This document shows, one piece after another, positions 53,298-63,227 of a DNA stretch of 64,000 nucleotides. Origin of the DNA: Collimonas fungivorans Ter331 (GTDB taxonomy: Bacteria; Pseudomonadota; Gammaproteobacteria; Burkholderiales; Burkholderiaceae_D); contig NC_015856.1 in NCBI RefSeq assembly GCF_000221045.1, positions 1,397,317-1,461,316 of the forward strand, written 5' to 3'. How positions within the stretch are numbered: the first letter of the stretch is position 1; every line of letters begins with the position of its first letter. The position numbers were made by a program, and so were the translations under genes. Under the pieces are notes generated by a model that ran no database searches, had not been told where the DNA came from, and saw only the letters and a program-made list of their open reading frames with translations.

Positions 53298-54326
53298 TCA
53301 GGTCATCGGCAGGGAATTGAACTGGTTGTCCGACTGCTGGATCCGGTGTTCAATCGGATCAGGCACGTTGACGGCAGCTTCAGCCGGTGCCGGGCTGGCC
53401 CCGCTTGGCGCAACCGTGGTCTGGATGGCGCGCGGTTTCGGCGTGGCGATCGGCGCCGGCGAACCGGTCGAAGGCACGTTCTTGCCGATGGCGACATCTT
53501 GCAGGCGACGGTACTCGGCCAGCACCTTGTAGCCGTAACCGCCGTCATTGGCGAACGCTGCGGCGCCGACATAGCGTTTCAAGCCAGCTTCGACCGAGCC
53601 GCCCTGGGTCACATAATCCCTGAGGATCATGGAGCCGACCTTGATATTGGCAGCCGGGTTCAGGGCCGCTTTAATGCCGCCCATGCTTTCGAACTTGTCT
53701 TCATGCACTTTCGACATGACCTGCATCAGGCCCTGCGCGCCTACCGGGCTTTCGGCAAACGGGTTGAGGCCGGATTCAATCGCCATCACCGCCAGGATCA
53801 ACAGCGGGTCGAGCTTTGTTTCCCGTGCCGTTTTGTAGGCTGTCGTCACGAACACGTTGGTAGCGTCGCCGGCCACGCGGTAACGCTTGGACAGCCAGCT
53901 GGTGACCCATTGCTGCTGGCGCGCGCTGTCGATCGGCTTGATGGCCTTGTTCGACAGGGTGTCCATGCGCAATACATGATTGTTGGCGGTCGACGGCGCG
54001 GTCAGGTTCGCCACTTTAGGGGCGGCGTTGGCCTGCTCCGGAAGCGCTGCTGCGGCCGCAGCTTGCGGCGCGGCTTTTGATTCAGTGCTGCTGGCGAACA
54101 GCGGCAGGTTTTGCAGCTTGTATGCCAGGTCCGGTTTCACCAGCATGGTGGTGAAGCCGATGATCGCCAGCATGGCGCTGAACAGTACGGTGATGCGGGT
54201 GGTGGCGATGAGGCCGCCGACGGTGTCGCGGGCGTAAAACACACCGTTGACGGATTGCATGCCGAATTTCTTTGCTTGGTCGAGCGTAGCCCAACCGGGT
54301 AATGCTCTGGTAGATCTTGCTAACAA
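53298..54326 (-). CDS. Membrane-anchored lytic transglycosylase (SLT domain)
   Basis: The 342-residue protein has an N-terminal TM segment (about residues 40-62), an Ala-rich linker and an SLT domain with catalytic Glu in AVMAIESGLNPFAESPVGAQ and LMQVMSKVHEDKF. A Pro/Ala-rich C-terminal tail follows. It would cleave peptidoglycan in the periplasm. The start is a TTG at 54326, strongly supported by AGGAGG (minus strand, 54337-54332) 5 nt upstream; no ATG fits. Confidence 0.85.
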   Translation of the reverse strand: MLARSTRALPGWATLDQAKKFGMQSVNGVFYARDTVGGLIATTRITVLFSAMLAIIGFTTMLVKPDLAYKLQNLPLFASSTESKAAPQAAAAAALPEQANAAPKVANLTAPSTANNHVLRMDTLSNKAIKPIDSARQQQWVTSWLSKRYRVAGDATNVFVTTAYKTARETKLDPLLILAVMAIESGLNPFAESPVGAQGLMQVMSKVHEDKFESMGGIKAALNPAANIKVGSMILRDYVTQGGSVEAGLKRYVGAAAFANDGGYGYKVLAEYRRLQDVAIGKNVPSTGSPAPIATPKPRAIQTTVAPSGASPAPAEAAVNVPDPIEHRIQQSDNQFNSLPMT

Positions 54327-54839
54327 TTGAACCTCCTGAATCGTCGCGGCGCATGCAGGCTCCCTGATAAAGCTGGAACTACCCTGCCAGCTGGAGCTAA
54401 TCTACCGAATGCTGCGTGCACCGTAATCAATATCGCAAGGCATCGCAGATGGTGTGCGGTGTGCCGTTGCGTCGTTGTTGTCTGCGCTTATGTAGCTTTG
54501 GATCGATCGGCCGCAGTAGAGCGCGCCGGCTACAGGCAAACAACTTGTTCGGGGGAGAAGGCTGACGCCTTTTGAAAACACTCCTTAAAATGTCATGTGG
54601 GACCCCGATCCCGTGAGTATTGAGAGTCGACATGAAAATCGCTTTTTGGGCGATGCGACTGCTTCAAGCTGGGCGCATTGTAGGGGGCTGTTTATATCAA
54701 GTCAATACTATGAAAAACAAAATCAATAACTTTTATGTCTAAAGAATGCGCCGGTTTGCCGCCGCAAGCCAATAAAATCAAGCACTTGGCTGAAAAGCCT
54801 TAATTGTCGAATTAACATTCATAAAGATTGTAAAAGTCT
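54327..54839. other. Divergent intergenic region between the transglycosylase and ubiD
   Basis: This 513-bp stretch holds no gene I can support. Open frames at 54427-54633 (minus) and 54632-54742 (plus) lack recognisable sequence. A small hairpin, AAGGCTGACGCCTT (54558-54571), is visible. The right 130 bp are AT-rich and probably carry the ubiD promoter. Confidence 0.6.
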
Positions 54840-56324
54840 ATGAAATACTCAGATTTACGTGATTTTATTGTCAAATTAGAACAAATTGGTGAGCTAAAAC
54901 GCATTTCGACGCCGATTTCACCCTATTTGGAGATGACGGAGATCTGCGACCGCACTTTGCGGGCAGCCGGGCCGGCGCTGCTTTTTGAGAATCCGGTCGG
55001 CCATTCGATTCCTGTGCTAGGCAACCTGTTCGGCACGCCGCGCCGCGTGGCGCTTGGCATGGGAGCCGACGACGTCAGCGAACTGCGGCGCATCGGCCAT
55101 GTGCTGGCGATGCTGAAAGAGCCGGAGCCGCCGAAAGGTTTTAAAGATATCCTCGGCCTCGGCACCCTGGTCAAATCGTTGTGGGACATGGCGCCCAAGG
55201 AGCATCGCTCGGCGCCGTGCCAGGACATCGTATGGGAAGGCAACGACGTCGACCTCGCCCGGCTGCCGATCCAGCACTGCTGGCCGGGCGACGTCGCGCC
55301 GCTGATCACCTGGGGCCTGGTGATTACCAAAGGGCCGCACAAGAAGCGCCAGAACCTCGGCATCTACCGCCAGCAGGTGCTGGGCCGCAACAAGGTGATC
55401 ATGCGCTGGCTGGCGCATCGCGGCGGCGCGCTCGATTTCCGCGAGCATGCGATCGCTACCGGCGGCAAGCCGTATCCGGTGGCGGTAGCGCTGGGCGCCG
55501 ATCCCGCTACTATATTAGGCGCGGTGACGCCGGTGCCGGACAGCCTGTCCGAATACCAGTTCGCCGGCCTGCTGCGCGGCAGCCGCACCGAGCTGGTCAA
55601 GGCGATCGGCAGCGAGCTGCGGGTGCCGGCTTCGGCCGAGATCGTGCTGGAAGGGCACATCAATCCCGATCCGTCCCATCCGTCCGGTTATGAAATGGCG
55701 CTGGAAGGGCCGTACGGCGACCATACCGGCTATTACAACGAGCAGGACTGGTTCCCGGTATTCACCATCGACCGTATCACGATGCGCAAGTCGCCGATTT
55801 ATCACTCTACGTATACAGGCAAGCCGCCGGACGAGCCGGCGGTGCTCGGCGTGGCGCTGAACGAAGTGTTCATCCCCTTGCTGCAAAAGCAGTTTTCCGA
55901 AATCATCGATTTTTATCTGCCGCCGGAAGGCTGCAGCTACCGCATGGCGGTGGTGCAGATGAAGAAGGCGTATGCCGGCCATGCGAAACGGGTGATGTTC
56001 GGCGTCTGGAGTTTCCTGCGCCAGTTCATGTATACCAAGTTCATCGTGGTGGTGGATGAAGACGTCAACATCCGCGACTGGAATGAAGTGATCTGGGCCA
56101 TCACCACCCGCGTCGATCCGATCCGCGACACCACGATAGTCGACAACACGCCGATCGACTATCTCGACTTCGCCTCGCCGGTCAGCGGCCTCGGCAGCAA
56201 GATGGGGATAGACGCCACCAACAAGTGGCCTGGCGAAACCAGCCGCGAGTGGGGGCGTACCATCAGCATGTCGGATGAAGTGAAGACGCGCGTCGACCAG
56301 ATCTGGCAGGAGCTGGGACTATGA
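54840..56324 (+). CDS. ubiD: UbiD family decarboxylase (3-octaprenyl-4-hydroxybenzoate carboxy-lyase)
   Basis: The 494-residue prenylated-FMN-dependent decarboxylase of ubiquinone synthesis begins [20 protein letters not shown]. It has [33 protein letters not shown] and the C-terminal [20 protein letters not shown]. Length and sequence match E. coli UbiD (about 497). Its cofactor partner UbiX is not in the window. Confidence 0.95.
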   Translation: MKYSDLRDFIVKLEQIGELKRISTPISPYLEMTEICDRTLRAAGPALLFENPVGHSIPVLGNLFGTPRRVALGMGADDVSELRRIGHVLAMLKEPEPPKGFKDILGLGTLVKSLWDMAPKEHRSAPCQDIVWEGNDVDLARLPIQHCWPGDVAPLITWGLVITKGPHKKRQNLGIYRQQVLGRNKVIMRWLAHRGGALDFREHAIATGGKPYPVAVALGADPATILGAVTPVPDSLSEYQFAGLLRGSRTELVKAIGSELRVPASAEIVLEGHINPDPSHPSGYEMALEGPYGDHTGYYNEQDWFPVFTIDRITMRKSPIYHSTYTGKPPDEPAVLGVALNEVFIPLLQKQFSEIIDFYLPPEGCSYRMAVVQMKKAYAGHAKRVMFGVWSFLRQFMYTKFIVVVDEDVNIRDWNEVIWAITTRVDPIRDTTIVDNTPIDYLDFASPVSGLGSKMGIDATNKWPGETSREWGRTISMSDEVKTRVDQIWQELGL

Positions 56325-56429
56325 GCCTGGGTTTGTAAAGAGGGGGCTGGCGGGCAGCGCAGGCAGAAAATGGCGGCAGGGATGCAAAAAGCCCTGCCAG
56401 TAATGCCGCAATGCGGTACAATTCACCCC

Positions 56430-56525
56430 GGCGGGCCCCTGCGCATTGTGGCGTGGTCAACCTGGTCAGGTCGGGAACGAAGCAGCCACAGCCATTTCCT
56501 GCAAGTGCCGCAGACAAGGCTCGCC
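56430..56525 (+). ncRNA. ffs: Signal recognition particle RNA (4.5S, bacterial small type)
   Basis: The conserved apical loop GTCAGGTCGGGAACGAAGCA lies at 56465-56484. Flanking arms fold back on each other (GGCGGGCC at 56430 with GGCTCGCC at 56518), giving about 96 nt. This RNA binds Ffh and directs inner-membrane proteins to the Sec machinery. The ends are estimated from the pairing. Confidence 0.92.
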
Positions 56526-56640
56526 TCTATCCTCTGTATTACTTCCGTACTACTCCCCACGCTCGTCTTCGCGGTTGTCGTTTCGCAGTTATCGTTTATT
56601 TACGGCAAGCCGTTACCATCCATGCAAGCTGGCAAGCCAT

Positions 56641-58038
56641 TCAAGGCATCGTCGCGTGGCTCGCAGGAATGCTGAACCCTATCGTTGTCGTACCGTCCGT
56701 GCTGTCGGCGAACACGCCGCCGCCATGCATCTTGGCGATCGCCTTGACGATCGCCAGCCCCAGGCCGTGGCCGTGCAGCTGGCTCTGGTCCTTGTCGTTG
56801 CGGGCGGCGTCGACCCGGTAGAAACGATCGAACAGGCGCGGCAAATGATTGTCGGAGATCGGTTTGCCCGGATTCGACACGGCGATCCGGATCGCCTCAG
56901 GCTCCTGCGTAATCGTCACGGCGATCGCGGCGCCAGGGCTGGAATGCTGGATCGCGTTGTGCAGCAGGTTACTCATTGCGCGCTTGAACAGCGAGGTTTC
57001 GATCGAGGCTTCGGCGCTCACGTCGCCGGCCACCTTGACCGTCATTTTTGAATCGTCCAGCAGGAACTCGAAAAACTCCACGGTCTTGCCGACTTCCTGC
57101 GCAATCGAGGTGCGCACCAGGCTGGTGGCGGCTTCGCCCTGGTCGGCGCGCGCCAGGAACAGCATGTCGTTGATGATCGAGCGCAGGCGCTCCAGCTCTT
57201 CCAGGTTCGATTGCAGCACTTCCTCGAATTGCGGCGCCGTGCGTTGCCGCGACAAGGCCACCTGGGTTTCGCCGATCAGGTTGGCCAGCGGCGTGCGCAG
57301 CTCGTGGGCGACGTCGGCGTTGAACGCTTCCAGCTGGTTGTAGGCGCCTTCCATGCGCTCCAGTACGCCGTTGAAGGCGATCGTCAGGTCCGACAGCTCG
57401 CCCGGCAGCGGCGAAATCTGCAAGCGTTGCGACAAGGTCTTGGGTCCCAGCGACTGCGCCGCGCTGGACAGCTGTTTCAGCGGCCGCAAGCCGACCTGCG
57501 CAATCCAGTAGCCGAGCAGCATGACCAGCAGCACGCCCAGCAGGGACAGGCCGACCAGCGCAATCATGAAGGCATGCAGGGTGTGCATGTAAGGCGCGGC
57601 GTCCACCGCCACGATCAGGCGCACCGCGGGCCGCTCCTGGAACGGCTCGATGGTGCCGATCATGGTGTGCAGCGGATATTCGCGGCCGCGCAGCGACATG
57701 ATGCCCATGCCGTTCGGGTTGCGGTCCAGCTGCTCGACATCGGCCAGGCCTTTGCCGTACTGGAAGCGGGGGTCGTCGCTCAGCACCCAGTAGCGGATGC
57801 TGCCGTCGGCCGGGGTCAGGGTCTCCAGCTTGGTCTGCACCCGCGGCCAGCGCGCCGGGTCGCCGTTATGGCCGATCATGTAGCGGGTGTCCAGGAAGCG
57901 CGTATTGAGTTCGTCCTGCTGGTGGCGCGCCAGTTCGCGCTGCAGCACGCCATACAGCGCGCTGCCGATCAGGGAAAAAATCAGCAGCGCCGCCAGCGCA
58001 AACATCGCCACCAGGCGTACAGTGATGGAACGTTTCAT
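56641..58038 (-). CDS. Sensor histidine kinase, CusS/heavy-metal type
   Basis: From the ATG at 58038 the kinase has 465 residues: TM1 (about 8-30), a periplasmic domain of about 120 residues, TM2 (about 155-178), HAMP, and phospho-acceptor His245 in [16 protein letters not shown]. The HATPase motifs are [13 protein letters not shown] and [18 protein letters not shown]. The start overlaps the response regulator stop (ATGA). The longer frame to 58194 reads through the regulator. The stimulus is unknown; a metal or envelope-stress signal linked to the upstream RND pump is likely. Confidence 0.9.
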   Translation of the reverse strand: MKRSITVRLVAMFALAALLIFSLIGSALYGVLQRELARHQQDELNTRFLDTRYMIGHNGDPARWPRVQTKLETLTPADGSIRYWVLSDDPRFQYGKGLADVEQLDRNPNGMGIMSLRGREYPLHTMIGTIEPFQERPAVRLIVAVDAAPYMHTLHAFMIALVGLSLLGVLLVMLLGYWIAQVGLRPLKQLSSAAQSLGPKTLSQRLQISPLPGELSDLTIAFNGVLERMEGAYNQLEAFNADVAHELRTPLANLIGETQVALSRQRTAPQFEEVLQSNLEELERLRSIINDMLFLARADQGEAATSLVRTSIAQEVGKTVEFFEFLLDDSKMTVKVAGDVSAEASIETSLFKRAMSNLLHNAIQHSSPGAAIAVTITQEPEAIRIAVSNPGKPISDNHLPRLFDRFYRVDAARNDKDQSQLHGHGLGLAIVKAIAKMHGGGVFADSTDGTTTIGFSIPASHATMP

Positions 58039-58724
58039 TCGCTGCTCTCCTGAGGAGAGCGCGGTTCCAGCACATAACCCATGCCGCGTATCGTGTGCAG
58101 CAGCTTGGGGCTGAACGGCGTGTCGATCTTGGCGCGCAAGCGCTTGATGGCGACTTCGACGACATTGGTGTTGCTGTCGAAATTCATGTCCCACACCAGC
58201 TCGGCGATCGCGGTCTTGGACAGGATCTCGCCCTGGCGCCGCGCCAGCACCGCCAGCAGCGAAAACTCCTTGGCGGTAAGGTCGATGCGGACATTGGCCC
58301 GGTAAGCCTTGCGGCTGATCAGGTCGATCTGCAGGTCGGCAATCCGCAGCTGCGCCGGCTCGAACGCGCGGCCGCGCCGGGTCAGCGCCTGCAGGCGCGC
58401 CAGCAGCTCGAGGAAGGAAAACGGTTTCACCAGGTAATCGTCGGCGCCGCCTTGCAGGCCCTTGATGCGGTCTTCCACCCGGTCGCGCGCGGTCAGCATG
58501 ATGACCGGGGTCTGCTTGATCGCGCGCAAGGCGTGCAGCACCGTAAAACCGTCTATGCCGGGCAGCATGACGTCGAGCACGATGACGTCGTAATCGTGCT
58601 GCAAGGCCAGGTGCTGGCCGTCGACGCCGTTATGCGCGACATCGACGGCGCAACCCTGTTCGGTCAGACCCTTGCACAGATAGTCGGCCGTCTTCAGTTC
58701 ATCTTCGACGATCAGTATTTTCAT
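58035..58724 (-). CDS. OmpR-family response regulator, CusR-like
   Basis: The 229-residue regulator starts [20 protein letters not shown], with phospho-acceptor Asp51 ([13 protein letters not shown]), YLVKPFSF and the winged helix [14 protein letters not shown]. The ATG at 58724 is preferred; the upstream frame to 58850 is made of REP-like sequence. It lies downstream of the RND pump in the same direction, separated by that repeat, and probably controls the pump. Confidence 0.9.
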   Translation of the reverse strand: MKILIVEDELKTADYLCKGLTEQGCAVDVAHNGVDGQHLALQHDYDVIVLDVMLPGIDGFTVLHALRAIKQTPVIMLTARDRVEDRIKGLQGGADDYLVKPFSFLELLARLQALTRRGRAFEPAQLRIADLQIDLISRKAYRANVRIDLTAKEFSLLAVLARRQGEILSKTAIAELVWDMNFDSNTNVVEVAIKRLRAKIDTPFSPKLLHTIRGMGYVLEPRSPQESSE

Positions 58725-58743
58725 GTGTAGCCTGTCTCCTGGC

Positions 58744-58866
58744 GTAGGGTGGGCACGCCCTTGTGCCCACGCGTGACCGTGATAACCGGAGTACATATCC
58801 GCTCGACACCGAAACAGGTATGTACGTAGTGTAAATTCACGCGTGGGCATGAAGTGCCCACCCTAC
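58744..58866. repeat. REP-like element, second copy (between RND pump and regulator)
   Basis: GTAGGGTGGGCAC...GTGCCCACGCGTGA (from 58744) is mirrored by TCACGCGTGGGCA...GTGCCCACCCTAC (58837-58866). The central loops differ and the spacer is about 60 nt. Core and orientation match the element at 16695-16783, so the two belong to one dispersed family. Confidence 0.85.
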
Positions 58867-58881
58867 AATATTTTAAATCTA

Positions 58882-61800
58882 TCACGCCGCAGCTTTACGA
58901 GCCGCCTTGCGTGCCTGCCGCGCTTCCTTGCGCCGCATGTACCAGTAGTGGGCGCGGTCCAGGTACAGGTACACCACCGGCGTCGTGAACAGGGTCAGCG
59001 CCTGCGACAGCACCAGGCCGCCGACCATGGCGTAACCCAGCGGCCGCCGCAGTTCCGAACCGGCGCCGTGGCCCAGCATCAGAGGCAAGCCGCTCAACAG
59101 CGCACACATGGTGGTCATCATGATCGGCCGGAAGCGCAGCAGGCAGGCCTGGTAGATCGCTTCTTCCGGCTTCATGCCATGCTGCCGTTCCGCCGTCAGG
59201 GCGAAGTCGATCATCATGATGCCGTTCTTCTTGACGATGCCGATCAGCAGGATGATGCCGATCAGGGCGATCACGCTCAGGTCATAACCGCCCATCATCA
59301 GGATCAGCAGGGCGCCGACGCCGGCCGAGGGCAGGGTCGACAGGATCGTCAGCGGATGGATATAACTTTCATACAGCAGGCCCAGCACGATATACACCGC
59401 GACCAGCGCCGCCGCGATCAGGTAGGGCTGCGACGACAGCGAATCGCCGAAAGCCTTGGCCGTGCCCTGGAACGCGCCGGTCAGGGTGGCCGGCACGCCC
59501 ATCTCGCTCTGCGCCTTCTGGATCGCATCGACCGCTTCGCCCAGCGCCACGTTCGGCGCCAGGTTGAAGGAAATCGTCACCGCCGGGAACTGGCCCTGGT
59601 GGCTGATCGACAGGTAGGAAGTCTTGTTGGTGTCGATGGTGACGAAGGTCGACAGCGGCACCTGCTGGCCAGTCACCGGCGAAGTCAGGTAAAGCTTGTT
59701 GAACAGCTCCGGATCTTCCTGCAGCTTGGGCGTCACCTCCAGGATCACGTGGTAGCTGTTGATCTGCGTGAAGTACTGCGCCACCTGGCGCTGGCCGATG
59801 GCGTCGTAGATGGTCGAGTCAATCAGCGCCGGCGTGATGCCGAAACTGGAAGCGCGCGCACGGTCAATGGTCAGGTTGGCTGCAGCCGCGGCATTCTGCT
59901 GGTCGGATGCGACGTCGGTCAGCTGCGGCAGCTGGCGGAAGCGGTTCAGCAGTTTCGGCGCCCAGACGTTCAGTTCATCCAGGTTGGAATCGGTCACGGT
60001 GTACTGGTACTGGGTGCGCGACAGGCGGCCGCCGACATTGATATCCTGGCCAGCCTGCAGGAACAGGTTGACCCCTTGCACCTTGGCCAGTTGCGGCCGC
60101 AGGCGCGCAATCACTTCGTCGGCGCTGGCGGTGCGTCCTTCGTCTTTCGGTTTCAGGCTGATGAAAAAGTTGCCGGTGTTGAAGGTGCTGCCGCCGCCGC
60201 TCATGCCGAAGCCAGTGACGTCCGGATCCTTGCGCACCACATCGGCCAGCGCCAGCATGCGTTTGTTCATCGAGGCGAACGAGGAATCCTGCGCCGATTC
60301 GGCAAAGCCGTAGACGAAGCCGGTGTCCTGCTGCGGGAAAAAGCCTTTCGGGATGATCACGAACAGCACCACGGTGGCGGCCATGGTGGCGAAGAACACC
60401 ATCAGGGTAATGAACTGATGGCGCAGCACCACATGCAGGCCGCGCTTGTAGCCGTTGAGCATGGCGTCGAAACCGCGCTCGAACATCTGGTACATGCGGC
60501 CATGCGATTCGGCCGTATGCGATTTCAGGAAACGTGAGCAGAGCATCGGCGTCAAGGTCAGCGAAATCACCACCGACACTGCAATCGTCAGCGTCACGGT
60601 GATGGCGAATTCGCGGAACAGGCGGCCGACGATGCCGCCCATCAGCAGCAACGGGATGAACACGGCCACCAGCGATACCGAGATCGAAATAATCGTAAAC
60701 CCGATTTCTCCCGCTCCCTTGTAGGCCGCTTCTATCGGCGCCATGCCTTCTTCGACGTAGCGATAGATATTCTCCAGCATCACGATCGCATCGTCGACCA
60801 CAAAACCGACCGCGATGGTGAGCGCCATCAGCGACAGGTTGTCGAGGCTGAAGCCGAGCAGGAACATGATCCCCGCGGTGCCTAGCAGCGCCAGCGGCAC
60901 CGTCACGCTCGGAATCAAGGTAGCCGGGACATTGCGCAAGAACAGGAAAATCACCAGCACCACCAGGGCGATGGTCAGCACCAGCGTGAATTCGACGTCG
61001 GACACCGAGGCGCGGATGGTCTGGGTGCGGTCGATCAGGGTGTTGACATGCACTGTCGGCGGGATCGCCGCTTGCAGGCGCGGCAAGGCTGCCTTGATGC
61101 GGTCCACGGTTTCGATCACGTTGGCGCCAGGCTGCTTGGTGATCGCCAGCACGATCGAACGGCCGTTGGTGATCGTGTTGCCGGCTGGCGCGGCGGCGCC
61201 GGCGTAGGCCCAGCCGGCCACCTTCAGGTTTTCCGCGGCATCGACGGCGACGCCGACATCGCGCACCCGGATCGGCGCGCCGTTCTTGTAGGCCAGCACC
61301 ATGTCGTTCCACGGTTCCGCGCTCAGCAACTGGTCGTTGGTGTACACGGTAAAACTTTGCTTGGCGCCGTCAACCGTGCCTTTCGGCTGGTTGACGGTGA
61401 GGCTGGCGATCACGCCCCTGATGTCTTCCAGGCTGATGCCGATCGCCGCCAGCTTGGTCGGATCGACCTGGATCCGTACCGACGGTTTTTGCACGCCGCC
61501 GATATTGACCAGGCCGACGCCGGGAATCTGCGAAATCTGCTGCGCCAGGATATTGTCGGCGAAGTCATTGACCTGGATCAGCGGCAGCGCATCCGATTGC
61601 ACCGACATCACCAGGATCGGCGAATCGGCCGGATTCACCTTGCGGAAGGTCGGCGGGCTCGGCAGGTTGGCCGGCAGCTGGCCGCTGGCGGCGGTGATCG
61701 CCGCCTGCACGTCGAGCGCCGCGGCGTCGATGCTGCGGTTGAGGTCGAACTGCAGCGTAATCTGGGTAGAGCCGAGCGAGCTGGTCGAGGTCATTTGCGA

Positions 61801-62031
61801 CAGGCCGGCAATCAGGGAAAACTGCCGTTCCAGCGGCTGCGCCACGCTCGACGCCATGGTTTCCGGATTGCCGCCGGGCAGGTTGGCGGAGACCTGGATG
61901 GTCGGGAAATCGACCTGCGGCAGCGGCGCCACCGGCAGCAGCGGCCATACCGCGGCGCCGATCAGGAAAATCGCGATGGCGAGCAGCGTGGTGCCGATCG
62001 GCCGCTTGATGAAAGCTGCGGAGATGCTCAT
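58882..62031 (-). CDS. RND multidrug efflux permease, MdtC-like
   Basis: The 1049-residue proton-driven pump has 12 TM segments and starts MSISAAFIKRPIGTTLLAIA. It carries the TM4 proton-relay DD in VGFVVDDAIVMLENI and large periplasmic loops after TM1 and TM7. N-terminal and pore sequences (PVAPLPQVDFPTIQVSANLP) fit the MdtB/MdtC/MuxC branch. MdtB and MdtC usually occur together; only one permease is present here. The start overlaps the adaptor stop by 4 nt. Confidence 0.92.
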   Translation of the reverse strand: MSISAAFIKRPIGTTLLAIAIFLIGAAVWPLLPVAPLPQVDFPTIQVSANLPGGNPETMASSVAQPLERQFSLIAGLSQMTSTSSLGSTQITLQFDLNRSIDAAALDVQAAITAASGQLPANLPSPPTFRKVNPADSPILVMSVQSDALPLIQVNDFADNILAQQISQIPGVGLVNIGGVQKPSVRIQVDPTKLAAIGISLEDIRGVIASLTVNQPKGTVDGAKQSFTVYTNDQLLSAEPWNDMVLAYKNGAPIRVRDVGVAVDAAENLKVAGWAYAGAAAPAGNTITNGRSIVLAITKQPGANVIETVDRIKAALPRLQAAIPPTVHVNTLIDRTQTIRASVSDVEFTLVLTIALVVLVIFLFLRNVPATLIPSVTVPLALLGTAGIMFLLGFSLDNLSLMALTIAVGFVVDDAIVMLENIYRYVEEGMAPIEAAYKGAGEIGFTIISISVSLVAVFIPLLLMGGIVGRLFREFAITVTLTIAVSVVISLTLTPMLCSRFLKSHTAESHGRMYQMFERGFDAMLNGYKRGLHVVLRHQFITLMVFFATMAATVVLFVIIPKGFFPQQDTGFVYGFAESAQDSSFASMNKRMLALADVVRKDPDVTGFGMSGGGSTFNTGNFFISLKPKDEGRTASADEVIARLRPQLAKVQGVNLFLQAGQDINVGGRLSRTQYQYTVTDSNLDELNVWAPKLLNRFRQLPQLTDVASDQQNAAAAANLTIDRARASSFGITPALIDSTIYDAIGQRQVAQYFTQINSYHVILEVTPKLQEDPELFNKLYLTSPVTGQQVPLSTFVTIDTNKTSYLSISHQGQFPAVTISFNLAPNVALGEAVDAIQKAQSEMGVPATLTGAFQGTAKAFGDSLSSQPYLIAAALVAVYIVLGLLYESYIHPLTILSTLPSAGVGALLILMMGGYDLSVIALIGIILLIGIVKKNGIMMIDFALTAERQHGMKPEEAIYQACLLRFRPIMMTTMCALLSGLPLMLGHGAGSELRRPLGYAMVGGLVLSQALTLFTTPVVYLYLDRAHYWYMRRKEARQARKAARKAAA

Positions 62032-63209
62032 TTGCCGGCCTTTGCCGTCGAGGCGGCAGGAGCGGCAGCTGCGCTGGCTTCAATGATCTTGGCGCCCGGT
62101 TTCAGCTTGTACTGGCCATCGACCACGACCCGTTGTCCCACCTCCACGTCCTTGTCGATAACGGCCAGACCGTCCTGGATGTTGGCGACCTGGACCGGCT
62201 GGATTTTCACCGAACTGTCAGCGCCGACGACATACATGTAGGTGCCGTCCTGGCTGCGCTGCACCGCTGCCGCCGGCACCGTCAGCGCCTGCTTGCGGTC
62301 GCCCAGCACCAGCCGGACATTGACGTACTGGCCCGGCCACAGCACATGCGACGGATTCTGGAAAATGCCTTTCAGCTGCACCGTGCCGGTGCTGGTGTCG
62401 ATCTGGTTGTTGAGCAGCGCCAGGTTGCCCTGGGCCAGCATGGCGCTGCTGTTGCGCGCATAGGTTTGCACGCTGAGCGGCTTCTGGCTGCCGCGCAGAG
62501 CGCTGTTGATGCTCTGGAAGGTTTCTTCCGGCAGGGTGAACACCACGGCGATCGGATCGATCTGGTTGATCACCACCAGGCCGTTGGTGTCCGCGGCATG
62601 GACGATATTGCCAGGATCGACCAGGCGCGCGCCGACCCGGCCGCTGATCGGCGCCAGGATGCGGGTAAAGCTGAGCTGCACCTTGGCAAAGTTGATCTGG
62701 GCTTCATCGGCCTGCACCGCCGCTTGCAGCTGGTTCACCTGGGCCTTGGTGGCGTCCAGCGTCTGTTGGGTGGCGGCGTCTTGCTGCACCAGGGTGGTGT
62801 AGCGCTGCAGGTCAAGCCGAGAGTTGACCAGCTGCGCCTGGTCCTTGGCTTTTTGCGCCACGGCCTGGTCCAGCTGCGCCTGCAGCGTGCGCGGATCGAT
62901 CTGCGCCAGCAGTTGGCCGGCCTTGACGTCCTGGCCTTCGACGAAACCGACCTTGTCGAGCTGGCCGTCGATGCGCGCCTTGACGGTGACGCTGGCATTC
63001 GACGTAACGGTGCCGACGCCGCTCAGGTACATCGGCATATCCTGTTGTTTGACAGTAGCGGTGCTGACCGAGATGGCGCCAGGAGCGGCCTTCGGCGCGC
63101 CCTGGGCATCGGCCTTGTGCACCATGGCCCAGCCGGCGGCGCCGATCAGGACCAGTATCGCGGCGGTGATCAGCAGCGTCGAACGTGGTTTGGAAAGTGT
63201 GGTGGTCAT
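62028..63209 (-). CDS. RND periplasmic adaptor protein, MdtA-like
   Basis: The 393-residue membrane-fusion protein has an N-terminal anchor (about 12-30) and a lipoyl/biotinyl half motif (VKARIDGQLDKVGFVEGQDV). A coiled-coil hairpin (about 105-170) and beta-barrel segments (RILAPISGRVGARLVDPGNI) follow. It joins the inner-membrane pump to the outer-membrane channel. It lies 18 bp after the outer membrane factor gene and overlaps the pump gene. Confidence 0.92.
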   Translation of the reverse strand: MTTTLSKPRSTLLITAAILVLIGAAGWAMVHKADAQGAPKAAPGAISVSTATVKQQDMPMYLSGVGTVTSNASVTVKARIDGQLDKVGFVEGQDVKAGQLLAQIDPRTLQAQLDQAVAQKAKDQAQLVNSRLDLQRYTTLVQQDAATQQTLDATKAQVNQLQAAVQADEAQINFAKVQLSFTRILAPISGRVGARLVDPGNIVHAADTNGLVVINQIDPIAVVFTLPEETFQSINSALRGSQKPLSVQTYARNSSAMLAQGNLALLNNQIDTSTGTVQLKGIFQNPSHVLWPGQYVNVRLVLGDRKQALTVPAAAVQRSQDGTYMYVVGADSSVKIQPVQVANIQDGLAVIDKDVEVGQRVVVDGQYKLKPGAKIIEASAAAAPAASTAKAGK

Positions 63210-63227
63210 CGTTATCGGCTCGCGGAA

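Noticed and set aside
54427-54633. Minus-strand 68-codon open frame upstream of the transglycosylase
   Set aside because: It has no ribosome site, no recognisable protein sequence and lies in a promoter-type gap.
58843-60537. Long plus-strand open frame of 564 codons opposite the RND pump
   Set aside because: It is antisense to a complete, motif-rich RND permease and is Arg/Gln/His-rich low-complexity sequence, typical of a GC-rich shadow frame.
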